A stretch of DNA of 64,000 nucleotides from Cyrtodaria siliqua (GCA_037043455.1 JAWPHD010011193.1:22207-86206); one strand, 5' to 3'; numbered from the stretch's first letter, positions 12,494-25,983 are shown. Notes: generated by a model from the sequence alone, not told the origin. Numbers and translations: made by a program.

Positions 12494-12996
12494 TTATAAA
12501 TGATTGCATTCACACAAATTACTATGTATTTAATACAAGTTTTTTTGTTTACATTTTATTGATTATCATTCTATATCATTCTATATATTGCACAAATCAT
12601 CCTTCTCAATGCATACTTGTGATCTGTGAGCAAATAATCGCACCTGGAGAAAAACCTTGCAGTTCAATTAGACGAAGAATTTGAGGGGGCCACTGTTATC
12701 ACTATATTTCTCTTTCCACCCACCCCATTCCACTGCTTGACAACAGGTGTCATTTGTCACAATGGCAGTCGTGTTGTCAACATCTATGTAAAGTTCTAGC
12801 CCAGAACTCTCCTACCGTGTCTTTATGCCTATAGACTTACTAGAGAAAGGCACTTATAATTTTGCGTCCAAATGCCCTATCCATCTTCAATCTCTCCAAA
12901 ATGACCTTAGCCAGTATCACTTTATATGTGGGGGATGATGCATAAAACAAGTCATTATCCACCTGACTGCATTTCCATTTACTTATGAATAATTTA
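12494..12996. other. Intronic spacer, nothing recognised
   Basis: Single-copy-looking sequence between the hairpin array and the next MITE; no coding or repeat signal. Confidence 0.5.
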
Positions 12997-12997
12997 T

Positions 12998-13455
12998 TAA
13001 AGGGGTTGTTAGACTATTACGGAACTAGCTACATTTAGAAAGGCTTTAAAAACCATGGAAAAAACTGAAAGAATTATCAAAATATCTTAAAAAATACAGG
13101 AGATATGATCTTCTAAAAATGTGCACAAATTCTCAAATTGAGGCAGCCATCTTGGATTGATGACGTCATCGCGCCTTTTTACCATTTATTGCATTCTGAT
13201 AAATATCATTTAAAACAAAGAATATCACTGCAAATACATGTAAATCGTAAAAACAGCATATAAATATTTTACTTTGAATTTATAATCTAATCATCATACA
13301 AAGATGGCAGCCTCCATTGGAGTCTTCTTGCACATTTTCAAAAGCTTATATCTCCTATATGTATAAGATATTTAGATCTTTTGTTCATTTTTCCCCACGG
13401 TTTTTAAAGCCCTTTTAAATTAAACTAATTTCAGAATAGTGGAACAACCCCTTTA
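12998..13455. mobile_element. MITE with about 70-bp imperfect inverted ends
   Basis: The left end TAAAGGGGTTGTTAGACTA is mirrored by a right end reading TAAAGGGGTTGTTCCACTA on the opposite strand. Similarity continues inwards through GGCTTTAAAAACCATGG versus GGCCTTTAAAAACCGTGG. The interior holds GGCAGCCATCTTGG next to TGACGTCA. The likely target duplication is TTA/TAA-like but ambiguous. No coding capacity. Confidence 0.75.
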
Positions 13456-14154
13456 AACAAAATCATTATTCACACAAACGTTCGTTTTATTGCAATAATG
13501 TCAAATTTGGTACAATTCACAGCCATGATGATCATCAAATCCCTTGACATGAGCTATTTACTTTAAGTGCCTTTTTTATTACACTCAAAACCACAAACAT
13601 ACCAAACCATTAACAAAGTACTGCTACTTCTATTTTAGTTGTCCCAGGCCATGTCAAATAGCACATAAAACCAGGAATCAAAGTTTAAAAGTTCAAAAGA
13701 ACATCACCAGTTTAAATCTTATCTATAAAATGTTGAATAGTAACAGGCTATAGTAAAGCCCTGTTTATGCAGCAAATTACTGGACATAGGTTATGAATGT
13801 TTCCAGAATGTCTAATAGATAATCAAATCAAATAATGATAGAGTATACAACCAACTTCCATACATATTAATCCAAAAAAAGAAAAGAAAAAAGAAGCAAA
13901 TTGTTTTTGCATATTTCTAACTGTCAATTAAATTACACCAATCATATATTTAAACCTATGGTAGAATAATGAAGAAAAATTGAAAAACTCAACGTTTTAT
14001 TTAATCTATGCAAGCAGGTTTTAAGTTACAATGATACTGGATTACTAAATGAAGATGCTAATTTTATGGAGACACTAATTTTATGCTTGATAAAAACGTG
14101 AAGATTGCCAGGTATGTGTTCCTTAAAATTATTTTGTGTGATTGGCTGGCTCTT
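13456..14154. other. Intronic spacer, nothing recognised
   Basis: AT-rich unique sequence. The only long frame starting here (14,083) runs into the 40-bp satellite and owes its length to it. Confidence 0.5.
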
Positions 14155-16313
14155 TATTCAGCCTTCATTACAGAGCACAGTGTATCATTATGTCCCATCA
14201 GCTGTCATTACAGAGCACAGTGTATCATTATGTACCATCAGCTGTCATTACAGAGCACAGTGTATCATTATGTACCATCAGCTGTCATTACAGAGCACAG
14301 TGTATCATTATGTACCATCAGCTGTCATAACAGAGCACAGTGTATCATTATGTACCATCAGCTGTCATTACAGAGTACAGTGTATCATAATGTACCATCA
14401 GCTGTCATTACAGAGTACTCATTATGTACCATCAGCTGTCATTACAGAGTACAGTGTATCATTATGTACCATCAGCTGTCATTACAGAGCACAGTGTACC
14501 ATTATGTACCATCAGCCTTCATTACAGAGTACAGTGTATCATTATGTACCATCAGCTGTCATTACAGAGCACAGTGTATCATTATGTACCATCAGCCTTC
14601 ATTACAGAGTACAGTGTATCATTATGTACCATCAGCTGTCATAACAGAGCACAGTGTATCATTATGTGACATCAGCCTGCATTACAGAGTATAGTGTATC
14701 ATTATGTACCATCAGCCTTCATTACAGAGAACAGTGTATCATTATGTACCATCAGCCTTCATTACAGAGCACAGTGTATCATTATGTACCATCAGCTGTC
14801 ATTACAGAGCACAGTGAATCATTGTGTACCATAAGCCTTCATTACAGAGCAAAGTGTATCATTATGTAACATCAGCCTTCATTACAGAGTACAGTGTATC
14901 ATTATGTACCATCAGCCTTCATTACAGAGCACAGTGTATCATTATGTACCATCAGCTGTCATTACAGAGCACAGTGTATCATAATGTACCATCAGCTGTC
15001 ATTACAGAGTACAGTGTATCATAATGTACCATCAGCTGTCATTACAGAGTACAGTGTATCATAATGTACCATCAGCTGTCATTACAGAGTACAGTGTATC
15101 ATTATGTACCATCAGCCTTCATTACAGAGCACAGTGTATCATTATGTACCATCAGCTGTCAATACAGAGCACAGTGTATCATAATGTACCATCAGCTGTC
15201 ATTACAGAGTACAGTGTATCATAATGTACCATCAGCTGTCATTACAGAGTACAGTGTATCATTATGTACCATCAGCTGTCATTACAGAGCACAGTGTATC
15301 ATTATGTACCATCAGCCTTCATTACAGAGTACAGTGTATCATTATGTACCATCAGCCTTCATTACAGAGCACAGTGTATCATTATGTACCATCAGCCTGC
15401 ATTACAGAGTATAGTGTATCATTATGTACCATCAGCCTTCATTACAGAGAACAGTGTATCATTATGTACCATCAGCCTTCATTACAGAGCACAGTGTATC
15501 ATTATGTACCATCAGCTGTCATTACAGAGCACATTGTATCATTATGTACCATAAGCCTTCATTACAGAGCAAAGTGTATCATTATGTACCATCAGCCTTC
15601 ATTACAGAGTACAGTGTATCATTATGTACCATCAGCCTTCATTACAGAGCACAGTGTATCATTATATACCATCAGCTGTCATTACAGAGCACAGTGTATC
15701 ATGATGTACCATCAGCTGTCATTACAGAGTACAGTGTATCATAATGTACCATCAGCTGTCATTACAGAGTACAGTGTATCATTATGTACCATCAGCCTTC
15801 ATTACAGAGCACAGTGTATCATAATGTACCATCAGCTGTCATTACAGAGTACAGTGTATCATAATGTACCATCAGCTGTCATTACAGAGTACAGTGTATC
15901 ATAATGTACCATCAGCTGTCATTACAGAGTACAGTGTATCATTATGTACCATCAGCCTTCATTACAGAGCACAGTGTATCATTATGTACCATCAGCTGTC
16001 ATTACAGAGCACAGTGTATCATTATGTACCACCAGCTGTCATTACAGAGTACAGTGTATCATAATGTACCATCAGCCTGCATTACAGAGCACAGTGTATC
16101 ATTATGTACCATCAGCTGTCATTACAGAGTACAGTGTATCATAATGTACCATCAGCTGTCATTACAGAGTACAGTGTATCATTATGTACAATCCGCTGTC
16201 ATTACAGAGTACAGTGTATCATAATGTACCATCAGCTGTCATTACAGAGCACAGTGTATCATTATGTACCATCAGCTGTCATTACAGAGTACAGTGTATC
16301 ATTATGTACCATC
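14155..16313. repeat. 40-bp satellite array 1, about 54 copies
   Basis: The unit is ATCAGCTGTCATTACAGAGC followed by ACAGTGTATCATTATGTACC. Common variants are GCCTTC for GCTGTC, GTAC for GCAC and ATAATG for ATTATG. Blocks of variants recur at larger spacing: the rare GCCTGC...GTATAG pair at about 14,674 recurs at about 15,394, 720 nt or 18 units away. Many overlapping frames are open across it. None is supported as a gene. Confidence 0.95.
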
Positions 16314-16543
16314 ACCGGTTATTGTTATTTGATGACAAAATGAGTTGTAGCATGGTCGCTGAAATTCCTTTTGTATTTCCAAAGGTGTAAATTGTTTAAT
16401 TGAAAATAACACCTGTCAAAATAAATGGTGAACTACCAGTTATTGGAAGTTAAAGTATGGCAGACAGCTGAAATAGACATGCTACAAAACAAATAGGGTA
16501 TGGTCTCATCTCGTTGGTTAGTTTAAACACCTCGATAAACCCA
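16314..16543. repeat. Spacer between 40-bp arrays, copy 1 of a duplicated flank
   Basis: About 230 bp from ATCACCGGTTATTGTTATTT to CCTCGATAAACCC, repeated with only a few mismatches at 17,990-18,220. The array plus this flank was therefore duplicated as a block. In this copy the 3' boundary runs straight into a new 40-bp array. Confidence 0.9.
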
Positions 16544-17989
16544 TCAGCTGTCATTACAGAGCACAGTGTATCATTATGTACCATCAGCCTTCATTACAGA
16601 GTACAGTGTATCATTATGTACCATCAGCTGTCATTACAGAGCACAGTGTATCATTATGTACCATCAGCCTGCATTACAGAGTATAGTGTATCATTATGTA
16701 CCATCAGCCTTCATTACAGAGTACAGTGTATCATTATGTACCATCAGCCTTCATTACAGAGCACAGTGTATCATTATGTACCATCAGCTGTCATTACAGA
16801 GCACAGTGTATCATTATGTACCATCAGCTGTCATTACAGAGTACAGTGTATCATAATGTACCATCAGCTGTCATTACAGAGTACAGTGTATCATTATGTA
16901 CCATCAGCCTTCATTACAGAGCACAGTGTATCATTATGTTCCATCAGCTGTCATTACAGAGTACAGTGTATCATTATGTACCAATCAGCCTTCATAACAG
17001 AGCACAGTGTATCATTATGTACCATCAGCTGTCATTACAGAGCACAGTGTATCATTATGTACCATAAGCCTTCATTACAGAGCAAAGTGTATCATTATGT
17101 ACCATCAGCCTTCATTACAGAGTACAGTGTATCATTATGTACCATCAGCCTTCATTACAGAGCACAGTGTATCATTATGTACCATCAGCTGTCATTACAG
17201 AGCACAGTGTATCATGATGTACCATCAGCTGTCATTACAGAGTACAGTGTATCATAATGTACCATCAGCTGTCATTACAGAGTACAGTGTATCATTATGT
17301 ACCATCAGCCTTCATTACAGAGCACAGTGTATCATTATGTACCATCAGCTGTCATTACAGAGCACAGTGTATCATAATGTACCATCAGCTGTCATTACAG
17401 AGTACAGTGTATCATAATGTACCATCAGCTGTCATTACAGAGTACAGTGTATCATAATGTACCATCAGCCTGCATTACAGAGTACAGTGTATCATTATGT
17501 ACCATCAGCCTTCATTACAGAGCACAGTGTATCATTATGTTCCATCAGCTGTCATTACAGAGTACAGTGTATCATTATGTACCACCAGCTGTCATTACAG
17601 AGTACAGTGTATCATAATGTACCATCAGCCTGCATTACAGAGCACAGTGTATCATTATGTACCATCAGCTGTCATTACAGAGTACAGTGTATCATTATGT
17701 ACCATCAGCTGTCATTACAGAGTACAGTGTATCATAATGTACCATCAGCTGTCATTACAGAGTACAGCAGTGTATCATTATGTACCATCAGCTGTCATTA
17801 CAGAGTACAGTGTATCATAATGTACCATCAGCTGTCATTAAAGAGCACAGTGTATCATAATGTACCATCAGCTGTCATTACAGAGTACAGTGTATCATAA
17901 TGTACCATCAGCTGTCATTACAGAGCACAGTGTATCATTATGTACCATCAGCTGTCATTACAGAGTACAGTGTATCATTATGTACCATC
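16544..17989. repeat. 40-bp satellite array 2, about 36 copies
   Basis: Same unit and variant set as the first array, including a rare GTATAG unit and the AAGTGTATC variant. One unit carries a 3-bp CAG insertion (near 17,767) and one a single-base insertion (near 16,983), which shift the apparent frames. Confidence 0.95.
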
Positions 17990-18220
17990 ACCGGTTATTG
18001 TTATTTGATGACAAAATGAGTTGTAGCATGGTCGCTGAAATTCCTTTTGTATTTCCAAAGGTGTAAATTGTTTAATTTAAAATAACACCTGTCAGAATAA
18101 ATGGTGAACTACCAGTTATTGGAAGTTAAAGTATGGCAGACAGCTGAAACAGACATGCTACAAAACAAATAGCGTATGGTCTCATCTCGTTGGTTAGTTT
18201 AAACACCTCGATAAACCCAT
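17990..18220. repeat. Copy 2 of the duplicated array flank
   Basis: Near-identical to 16,314-16,543. Here the sequence continues past GATAAACCCAT into the second arm of a large palindrome instead of into a satellite. Confidence 0.9.
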
Positions 18221-18257
18221 CTCGATGTTTAAATCAACCAACTCGATGAGACCATAC
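18174..18257. repeat. Large imperfect palindrome
   Basis: GTATGGTCTCATCTCGTTGG on the left pairs with CCAACTCGATGAGACCATAC on the right. Pairing continues through TTTAAACA and CTCGAT, giving arms of about 39 nt and a very short loop. The copy at 16.5 kb has only the left arm. Confidence 0.85.
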
Positions 18258-18570
18258 TCTATCTATTACTTAGTAACAGGTAGCTTCAACAAACACTAAT
18301 TGTTAATTATTCTTGACAAATTTTGTTTCCATGGAAATGCATTTTTTGTCATTTCTTGCCACTACACCAGATGTGTGGTATGTAGTAACCACAAGGACAC
18401 CAAACAAGACACCACAAATATTATTCTAATTTGGTAATCACACTTGATTACAAGTCAACCTACCAAGAAATCAGCTGATTTTCAACAATGAGTCATTTCT
18501 TTCAAAACTGAATATTGAATTTGTTTCCTTTAATTTAATCAGGATGTACATACGTGGGATTTATTGTTTG
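18258..18570. other. Intronic spacer, nothing recognised
   Basis: No gene or repeat recognised between the palindrome and the 65-bp duplication. Confidence 0.5.
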
Positions 18571-18700
18571 CCTTAATTCACACATTATACACGTTATTGT
18601 CAATCGATGATAGTGATTGATAGAGAGATATTCAGCCTTCATTCACACATTATACACGTTATTGTCAATCGATGATAGTGACTGATAGAGAGATATTCAG
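18571..18700. repeat. 65-bp tandem duplication
   Basis: Two copies of a unit containing TTCACACATTATACACG, TTATTGTCAATCGATGATAG and TGATAGAGAGATATTCAG lie back to back with one or two differences. Confidence 0.9.
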
Positions 18701-18739
18701 TAAGAGTATATCGAGTATCTCCCATCACACTGATACAAA

Positions 18740-21700
18740 TACTAGAAATGACGAGATAACTACATCAATTACTTGAAACAACAAGACAGTACCATTTGAT
18801 ATCAAATACTAGAAATAACAAGACATAATCAATCAAATACCAGAAATAACAAGTGACAACCATACCAAATACTAGAAAAGACAGAACCATTTGATATAAA
18901 ATACTAGAAATAACTTGACAGTACCATTTGATATAAAATACTAGAAATAACTTGACAGCACCATTTGATATAAAATACTAGAAATAACTTCACAGAACCA
19001 TTTGATATCAAACACTAGAAATAATGTGACAGAACCATTTGATATCAAACAACAGAAATAACTTGACAGCACCATTTGATATCAAACAACAGAAATAACT
19101 TGACAGCACCATTTGATATAAAATACTAGAAATAACTTCACAGAACCATTTGATATCAAACACTAGAAATAATGTGACAGCACCATTTGATATCAAACAC
19201 TAGAAATAACTTGACAGAACCATTTGATATAAAATACTAGAAATAACTTGACAGAACCATTTGATATCAAACACTAGAAATAACTTGACAGAACCATTTG
19301 ATATAAAGTACTAGAAATAACTTCACAGAACCATTTGATATCAAACACTAGAAATAATGTGACAGAACCATTTGATATCAAACACTAGAAATAACTTGAC
19401 AGAACCATTTGATATAAAATACTAGAAATAACTTGACAGAACCATTTGATATAAAATACTAGAAATAACTTCACAGAACCATTTGATATAAAGTACTAGA
19501 AATAACTTCACAGAACCATTTGATATCAAACACTAGAAATAATGTGACAGAACCATTTGATATCAAACACTAGAAATAACTTGACAGAACCATTTGATAT
19601 AAAATACTAGAAATAACTTGACAGCACCATTTGATATAAAATACTAGAAATAACTTCACAGAACCATTTGATATAAAATACTAGAAATAACTTGACAGCA
19701 CCATTTGATATAAAATACTAGAAATAACTTCACAGAACCATTTGATATAAAATACTAGAAATAACTTCACAGCACCATTTGATATCAAACACTAGAAATA
19801 ACTTGACAGCACCATTTGATATCAAACACTAGAAATAACTTGACAGAACCATTTGATATAAAATACTAGAAATAACTTCACAGAACCATTTGATATAAAA
19901 TACTAGAAATAACTTGACAGCACCATTTGATATCAAACACTAGAAATAACTTGACAGCACCATTTGATATAAAATACTAGAAATAACTTGACAGCACCAT
20001 TTGATATAAAATACTAGAAATAACTTGACAGAACCATTTGATATCAAACACTAGAAATAACTTGACAGAACCATTTGATATAAAGTACTAGAAATAACTT
20101 CACAGAACCATTTGATATCAAACACTAGAAATAATGTGACAGAACCATTTGATATCAAACACTAGAAATAACTTGACAGAACCATTTGATATAAAATACT
20201 AGAAATAACTTGACAGAACCATTTGATATAAAATACTAGAAATAACTTCACAGAACCATTTGATATAAAGTACTAGAAATAACTTCACAGAACCATTTGA
20301 TATCAAACACTAGAAATAATGTGACAGAACCATTTGATATCAAACACTAGAAATAACTTGACAGAACCATTTGATATAAAATACTAGAAATAACTTGACA
20401 GCACCATTTGATATAAAATACTAGAAATAACTTCACAGAACCATTTGATATAAAATACTAGAAATAACTTTGACAGCACCATTTGATATAAAATACTAGA
20501 AATAACTTCACAGAACCATTTGATATAAAATACTAGAAATAACTTGACAGCACCATTTGATATCAAACACTAGAAATAACTTGACAGCACCATTTGATAT
20601 CAAACACTAGAAATAACTTGACAGAACCATTTGATATAAAATACTAGAAATAACTTCACAGAACCATTTGATATAAAATACTAGAAATAACTTCACAGCA
20701 CCATTTGATATCAAACACTAGAAATAACTTGACAGCACCATTTGATATAAAATACTAGAAATAACTTGACAGCACCATTTGATATAAAATACTAGAAATA
20801 ACTTGACAGAACCATTTGATATCAAATACTAGAAATAACTTGACAGCACCATTTGATATAAAATAGCACCATTTGATATAAAATACTAGAAATAACTTGA
20901 CAGAACCATTTGATATCAAATACTAGAAATAACTTGACAGCACCATTTGATATAAAATACTAGAAATAACTTGACAGCACCATTTGATATAAAATACTAG
21001 AAATAACTTGACAGAACCATTTGATATCAAATACTAGAAATAACTTGACAGCACCATTTGATATAAAATACTAGAAATAACTTGACAGAACCATTTGATA
21101 TCAAATACTAGAAATAACTTGACAGCACCATTTGATATAAAATACTAGAAATAACTTGACAGAACCATTTGATATAAAATACTAGAAATAACTTCACAGA
21201 ACCATTTGATATCAAACACTAGAAATAATGTGACAGAACCATTTGATATCAAACACTAGAAATAACTTCACAGAACCATTTGATATAAAATACTAGAAAT
21301 AACTTGACAGCACCATTTGATATCAAACACTAGAAATAACTTGACAGCACCATTTGATATAAAATACTAGAAATAACTTGACAGCACCATTTGATATAAA
21401 ATACTAGAAATAACTTGACAGCACCATTTGATATAAAATACTAGAAATAACTTGACAGCACCATTTGATATCAAACACTAGAAATAACCTGACAGCACCA
21501 TTTGATATAAAATACTAGAAATAACTTGACAGCACCATTTGATATAAAATACTAGAAATAACTTGACAGCACCATTTGATATAAAATACTAGAAATAACT
21601 TGACAGCACCATTTGATATAAAATACTAGAAATAACTTGACAGCACCATTTGATATCAAACACTAGAAATAACTTGACAGCACCATTTGATATAAAATAC

Positions 21701-24233
21701 TAGAAATAACTTGACAGCACCATTTGATATAAAATACTAGAAATAACTTGACAGCACCATTTGATATAAAATACTAGAAATAACTTGACAGCACCATTTG
21801 ATATCAAACACTAGAAATAACTTGACAGCAACATTTGATATAAAATACTAGAAATAACGTGACAGCACCATTTGATATAAAATACTAGAAATAACTTGAC
21901 AGAACCATTTGATATAAAATACTAGAAATAACTTCACAGAACCATTTGATATCAAACAACAGAAATAACTTGACAGCACCATTTGATATCAAACAACAGA
22001 AATAACTTGACAGCACCATTTGATATAAAATACTAGAAATAACTTCACAGAACCATTTGATATCAAACAACAGAAATAACTTGACAGCACCATTTGATAT
22101 CAAACAACAGAAATAACTTGACAGCACCATTTGATATAAAATACTAGAAATAACTTCACAGAACCATTTGATATCAAACACTAGAAATAATGTGACAGAA
22201 CCATTTGATATCAAACACTAGAAATAACTTGACAGAACCATTTGATATAAAATACTAGAAATAACTTGACAGAACCATTTGATATCAAACACTAGAAATA
22301 ACTTGACAGAACCATTTGATATAAAGTACTAGAAATAACTTCACAGAACCATTTGATATCAAACACTAGAAATAATGTGACAGAACCATTTGATATCAAA
22401 CACTAGAAATAACTTGACAGAACCATTTGATATAAAATACTAGAAATAACTTGACAGAACCATTTGATATAAAATACTAGAAATAACTTCACAGAACCAT
22501 TTGATATAAAATACTAGAAATAACTTGACAGAACCATTTGATATAAAATACTAGAAATAACTTGACAGCACCATTTGATATCAAACACTAGAAATAACTT
22601 GACAGCACCATTTGATATAAAATACTAGAAATAACTTGACAGCACCATTTGATATAAAATACTAGAAATAACTTGACAGAACCATTTGATATCAAATACT
22701 AGAAATAACTTGACAGCACCATTTGATATAAAATACTAGAAATAACTTGACAGAACCATTTGATATAAAATACTAGAAATAACTTGACAGCACCATTTGA
22801 TATAAAATACTAGAAATAACTTGACAGAACCATTTGATATCAAATACTAGAAATAACTTGACAGCACCATTTGATATAAAATACTAGAAATAACTTGACA
22901 GAACCATTTGATATCAAATACTAGAAATAACTTGACAGCACCATTTGATATAAAATACTAGAAATAACTTGACAGCACCATTTGATATAAAATACTAGAA
23001 ATAACTTGACAGAACCATTTGATATCAAATACTAGAAATAACTTGACAGCACCATTTGATATAAAATACTAGAAATAACTTGACAGAACCATTTGATATA
23101 AAATACTAGAAATAACTTCACAGAACCATTTGATATCAAACACTAGAAATAATGTGACAGAACCATTTGATATCAAACACTAGAAATAACTTCACAGAAC
23201 CATTTGATATAAAATACTAGAAATAACTTGACAGCACCATTTGATATCAAACACTAGAAATAACTTGACAGCACCATTTGATATAAAATACTAGAAATAA
23301 CTTGACAGCACCATTTGATATAAAATACTAGAAATAACTTGACAGCACCATTTGATATAAAATACTAGAAATAACTTGACAGCACCATTTGATATCAAAC
23401 ACTAGAAATAACTTGACAGCACCATTTGATATAAAATACTAGAAATAACTTGACAGCACCATTTGATATAAAATACTAGAAATAACTTGACAGCACCATT
23501 TGATATAAAATACTAGAAATAACTTGACAGCACCATTTGATATCAAACACTAGAAATAACTTGACAGCACCATTTGATATAAAATACTAGAAATAACTTG
23601 ACAGCACCATTTGATATAAAATACTAGAAATAACTTGACAGAACCATTTGATATCAAATACTAGAAATAACTTGACAGCACCATTTGATATAAAATACTA
23701 GAAATAACTTGACAGCATCATTTGATATAAAATACTAGAAATAACTTGACAGCACCATTTGATATAAAATACTAGAAATAACTTGACAGAACCATTTGAT
23801 ATCAAATACTAGAAATAACTTGACAGCACCATTTGATATAAAATACTAGAAATAACTTGACAGCACCATTTGATATAAAATACTAGAAATAACTTGACAG
23901 AACCATTTGATATCAAATACTAGAAATAACTTGACAGCACCATTTGATATAAAATACTAGAAATAACTTGACAGCACCATTTGATATAAAATACTAGAAA
24001 TAACTTGACAGCACCATTTGATATAAAATACTAGAAATAACTTGACAGCACCATTTGATTTAAAATACTAGAAATAACTTGACAGCACCATTTGATATAA
24101 AATACTAGAAATAACTTGACAGCACCATTTGATATAAAATACTAGAAATAACTTCACAGAACCATTTGATATCAAACAATAGATATAACTTGCCAGTACC
24201 ATTTGATATCAAACACTAGAAGCGACTTGACAG
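18740..24233. repeat. 37-bp satellite array, about 145 copies
   Basis: The unit is CACCATTTGATATAAAATAC followed by TAGAAATAACTTGACAG. Variants include GAACC for GCACC, TATCAAAC for TATAAAAT, AATGTGACAG and ACTTCACAG. The first few units (18,740-18,870) are degenerate, then the array is very regular. In the TATCAAA variant each unit contains the 12-bp palindrome TTTGATATCAAA. Variant order repeats at long range: the ACTTCACAG/AATGTGACAG pair at 21,191 recurs at 23,115, exactly 52 units away. It ends 24 nt from LIMK exon 2. Confidence 0.97.
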
Positions 24234-24256
24234 CCAGGAAATAAAACAGTTCTTAC

Positions 24257-24350
24257 TTAAAGCAGCTTTGATGCCAGTCACTGTTTAAGGCCTCGATGTA
24301 CGGTTCCTCGCTCAGAGCTGTTGAGCAGCCATTACAAAAATGCGGCTTTT
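24257..24350 (-). CDS. LIMK: LIM-domain kinase, exon 2 (first half of LIM1)
   Basis: The 94-nt exon encodes KPHFCNGCSTALSEEPYIEA and then LNSDWHQSCF, supplying LIM1 ligands C13, C16, H34 and C37. The spacing C-x2-C-x17-H-x2-C fits the LIM consensus, and EPYIEALNSDWH corresponds to the LIMK-specific YLQALNADWH-type block. The acceptor is TTTTTTCAG and the donor GTAAGA. One nucleotide (G) from exon 1 makes the first Glu codon, and two trailing A's pass to exon 3. A 37-bp satellite array of 5.4 kb begins only 24 nt downstream of the donor in transcript order. Confidence 0.88.
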
Positions 24351-24359
24351 CTGAAAAAA

Positions 24360-24617
24360 ATAATGAGCACTTGTTGTCAATAATATTACTATTCCCTTTT
24401 CCCCAGGAAATGCTCCATTATCTTGAAAAAAGCTAAGCTTGTCAAAAATATAATGTTCGTTTTTAATACACTATAGGCAACATCATAATTTGTTTAAATT
24501 TTGAACACGTTCTTCGGTGACTAAAAGTTATGAACCTGTAAACATATTTTGATGAGTTTTTAAATGATTTTTTTGTCAGAATTGAACATTCCATTTAAAG
24601 GATATGAAATAAAACAT
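24360..24617. other. LIMK intron 1, 3' part, nothing recognised
   Basis: AT-rich sequence with no repeat or coding signal. Confidence 0.5.
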
Positions 24618-24814
24618 TTTGTTTGTTCGTTTGTATGGGGTTTTACATCATTTCAACACATGTAAGGTTATATAGGACAGTCAATAGTTTATGGTGGAGG
24701 AATTGACACTTCCTCACTTACAAGTCGAGGTCCCAGTGGGATTCAAACCCGCAGCGGTGAGAGGCAAAGGTTTATAGCGCACCATTGTTAACCATTCGGC
24801 CACAGAGACGCTAT
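24618..24814 (-). mobile_element. tRNA-derived SINE, same family as 0.4-0.6 kb
   Basis: On the minus strand the head reads TGGCCGAATGG (A box) and GGTTTGAATCC (B box). The body follows, with a GATGTAAAACCCC stretch and a tail of ACAAACGAACAAACAAA. Orientation and layout match the copy at 372-622. Confidence 0.75.
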
Positions 24815-25109
24815 CAAATAAAACGTAACTGGGGTACTAAAAAGTGGCATTTAGTGGATTTCGCATGCTTAATTGCACATGTGTGTTTAAGGTTTACAGT
24901 CCCTCTAACACATATGCCAAGATGAGAATCCCTCAATGACATGGCATTATGTCTGAACTTAAAGCAACAAAATTTGCACCTCTGTTTATTAAACTAGTAT
25001 TATTTTAACTTTAAACCTGTTGTCATATAAATAAATGTATATAATACAATTTGAAGTTTAAATTATTTTTTCATTATTCTACCACATTTTTAAAATATAA
25101 TCAACATTA

Positions 25110-25434
25110 GGTTGACCATAAAAAAATGTTGATTTGCTGTTTCCCTACCTATCCATGAAAAAGAACCCTACGCAAAACATTTTATAGCAATTCTTTAGCA
25201 TTATTTTTCTTTGTTGCTATCTTCAGTATATTTTTCTTTAATTTCTTTTAGGTGGTTAATTTTTGCGCACAATATGACCTATTTATGTGTCGACGTGCAG
25301 TAAAACACCATTCACATTCATTCATTAGGTGTTTACTGTCTTTGGCCAAAAAAAATATAAAAAAATCATCTACCTACCCATTTATGAAATCCTGGGTCGG
25401 GAAACAGCAAACAAATATTACTTTAAGGATGGCC
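25110..25434. mobile_element. PIF/Harbinger-like MITE, TTA target duplication
   Basis: Begins GGTTGACCATAAAAAAATG and ends GGATGGCC, with imperfect inverted ends that both include a TTTGCTGTTTCCC block. TTA flanks both sides (25,107-25,109 and 25,435-25,437), the TWA target duplication expected of Harbinger. A SINE tail is nested inside. Related to the MITE at 39.6 kb. Confidence 0.65.
25250..25347 (+). mobile_element. SINE 3' tail fragment
   Basis: Contains TTTTTGCGCACAATATGACC and GTGTCGACGTGCAGTAAAAC, then an ACACCATTCACATTCATTCA tail. The same fragment occurs at 48.2 kb. The tRNA head is absent, so the copy is 5'-truncated. Confidence 0.65.
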
Positions 25435-25439
25435 TTAGT

Positions 25440-25980
25440 AACATACAACTACAATTAATAGTGATGTGAACTTACCTAAAACAACAATCTTTGATGTTGG
25501 CATATTGCACTTTGTTTTACAGATAAAAATCACAATTTCCATTTACAATTCAAAATGCTATCCTAGACACAATGTTTATTGAGCATGTGTGTGTACTACA
25601 GAATATAAATTAGATATAAGCACCGGCATGTTTTTCTCTTAAATATTTTATTAAACTTTAAACTAAAAACATTTAGTATTCACTAGGCAACAATGCATTT
25701 CATATATCCATCAAATATTAATATACTAGAAAATGTATATAACAACATATGAAATATTAAACAAATTTTCACAGTTATTAAAGGCATGAAAGCCAACAAG
25801 ACACATCTATACTTTAACTGCAAGCTCAACCATTTGTGGTAAAGGTATGACTAATGAATACCTCCGATACATCAACAATATCATTCGTATCACTCCCAAT
25901 TTTACTTAATGTTTTAAAATGTATCGCTTGGCTAGAGAAATGTACGTCATACGTATTTATTGTATCCGATAACTCCATGA
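25440..25980. other. LIMK intron 1 spacer, nothing recognised
   Basis: AT-rich sequence preceding the duplicated minisatellite block; no features recognised. Confidence 0.5.
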
Positions 25981-25983
25981 GAA

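Noticed and set aside
14083..18066. Many overlapping 60-250 codon frames (YHYVPSAVITEHSVSLC type)
   Set aside because: All are readings of the 40-bp satellite, shifted by one frame per unit; not coding.
14155..24233. CRISPR array
   Set aside because: Repeats are contiguous with no unique spacers, in a eukaryotic intron with no cas genes nearby.
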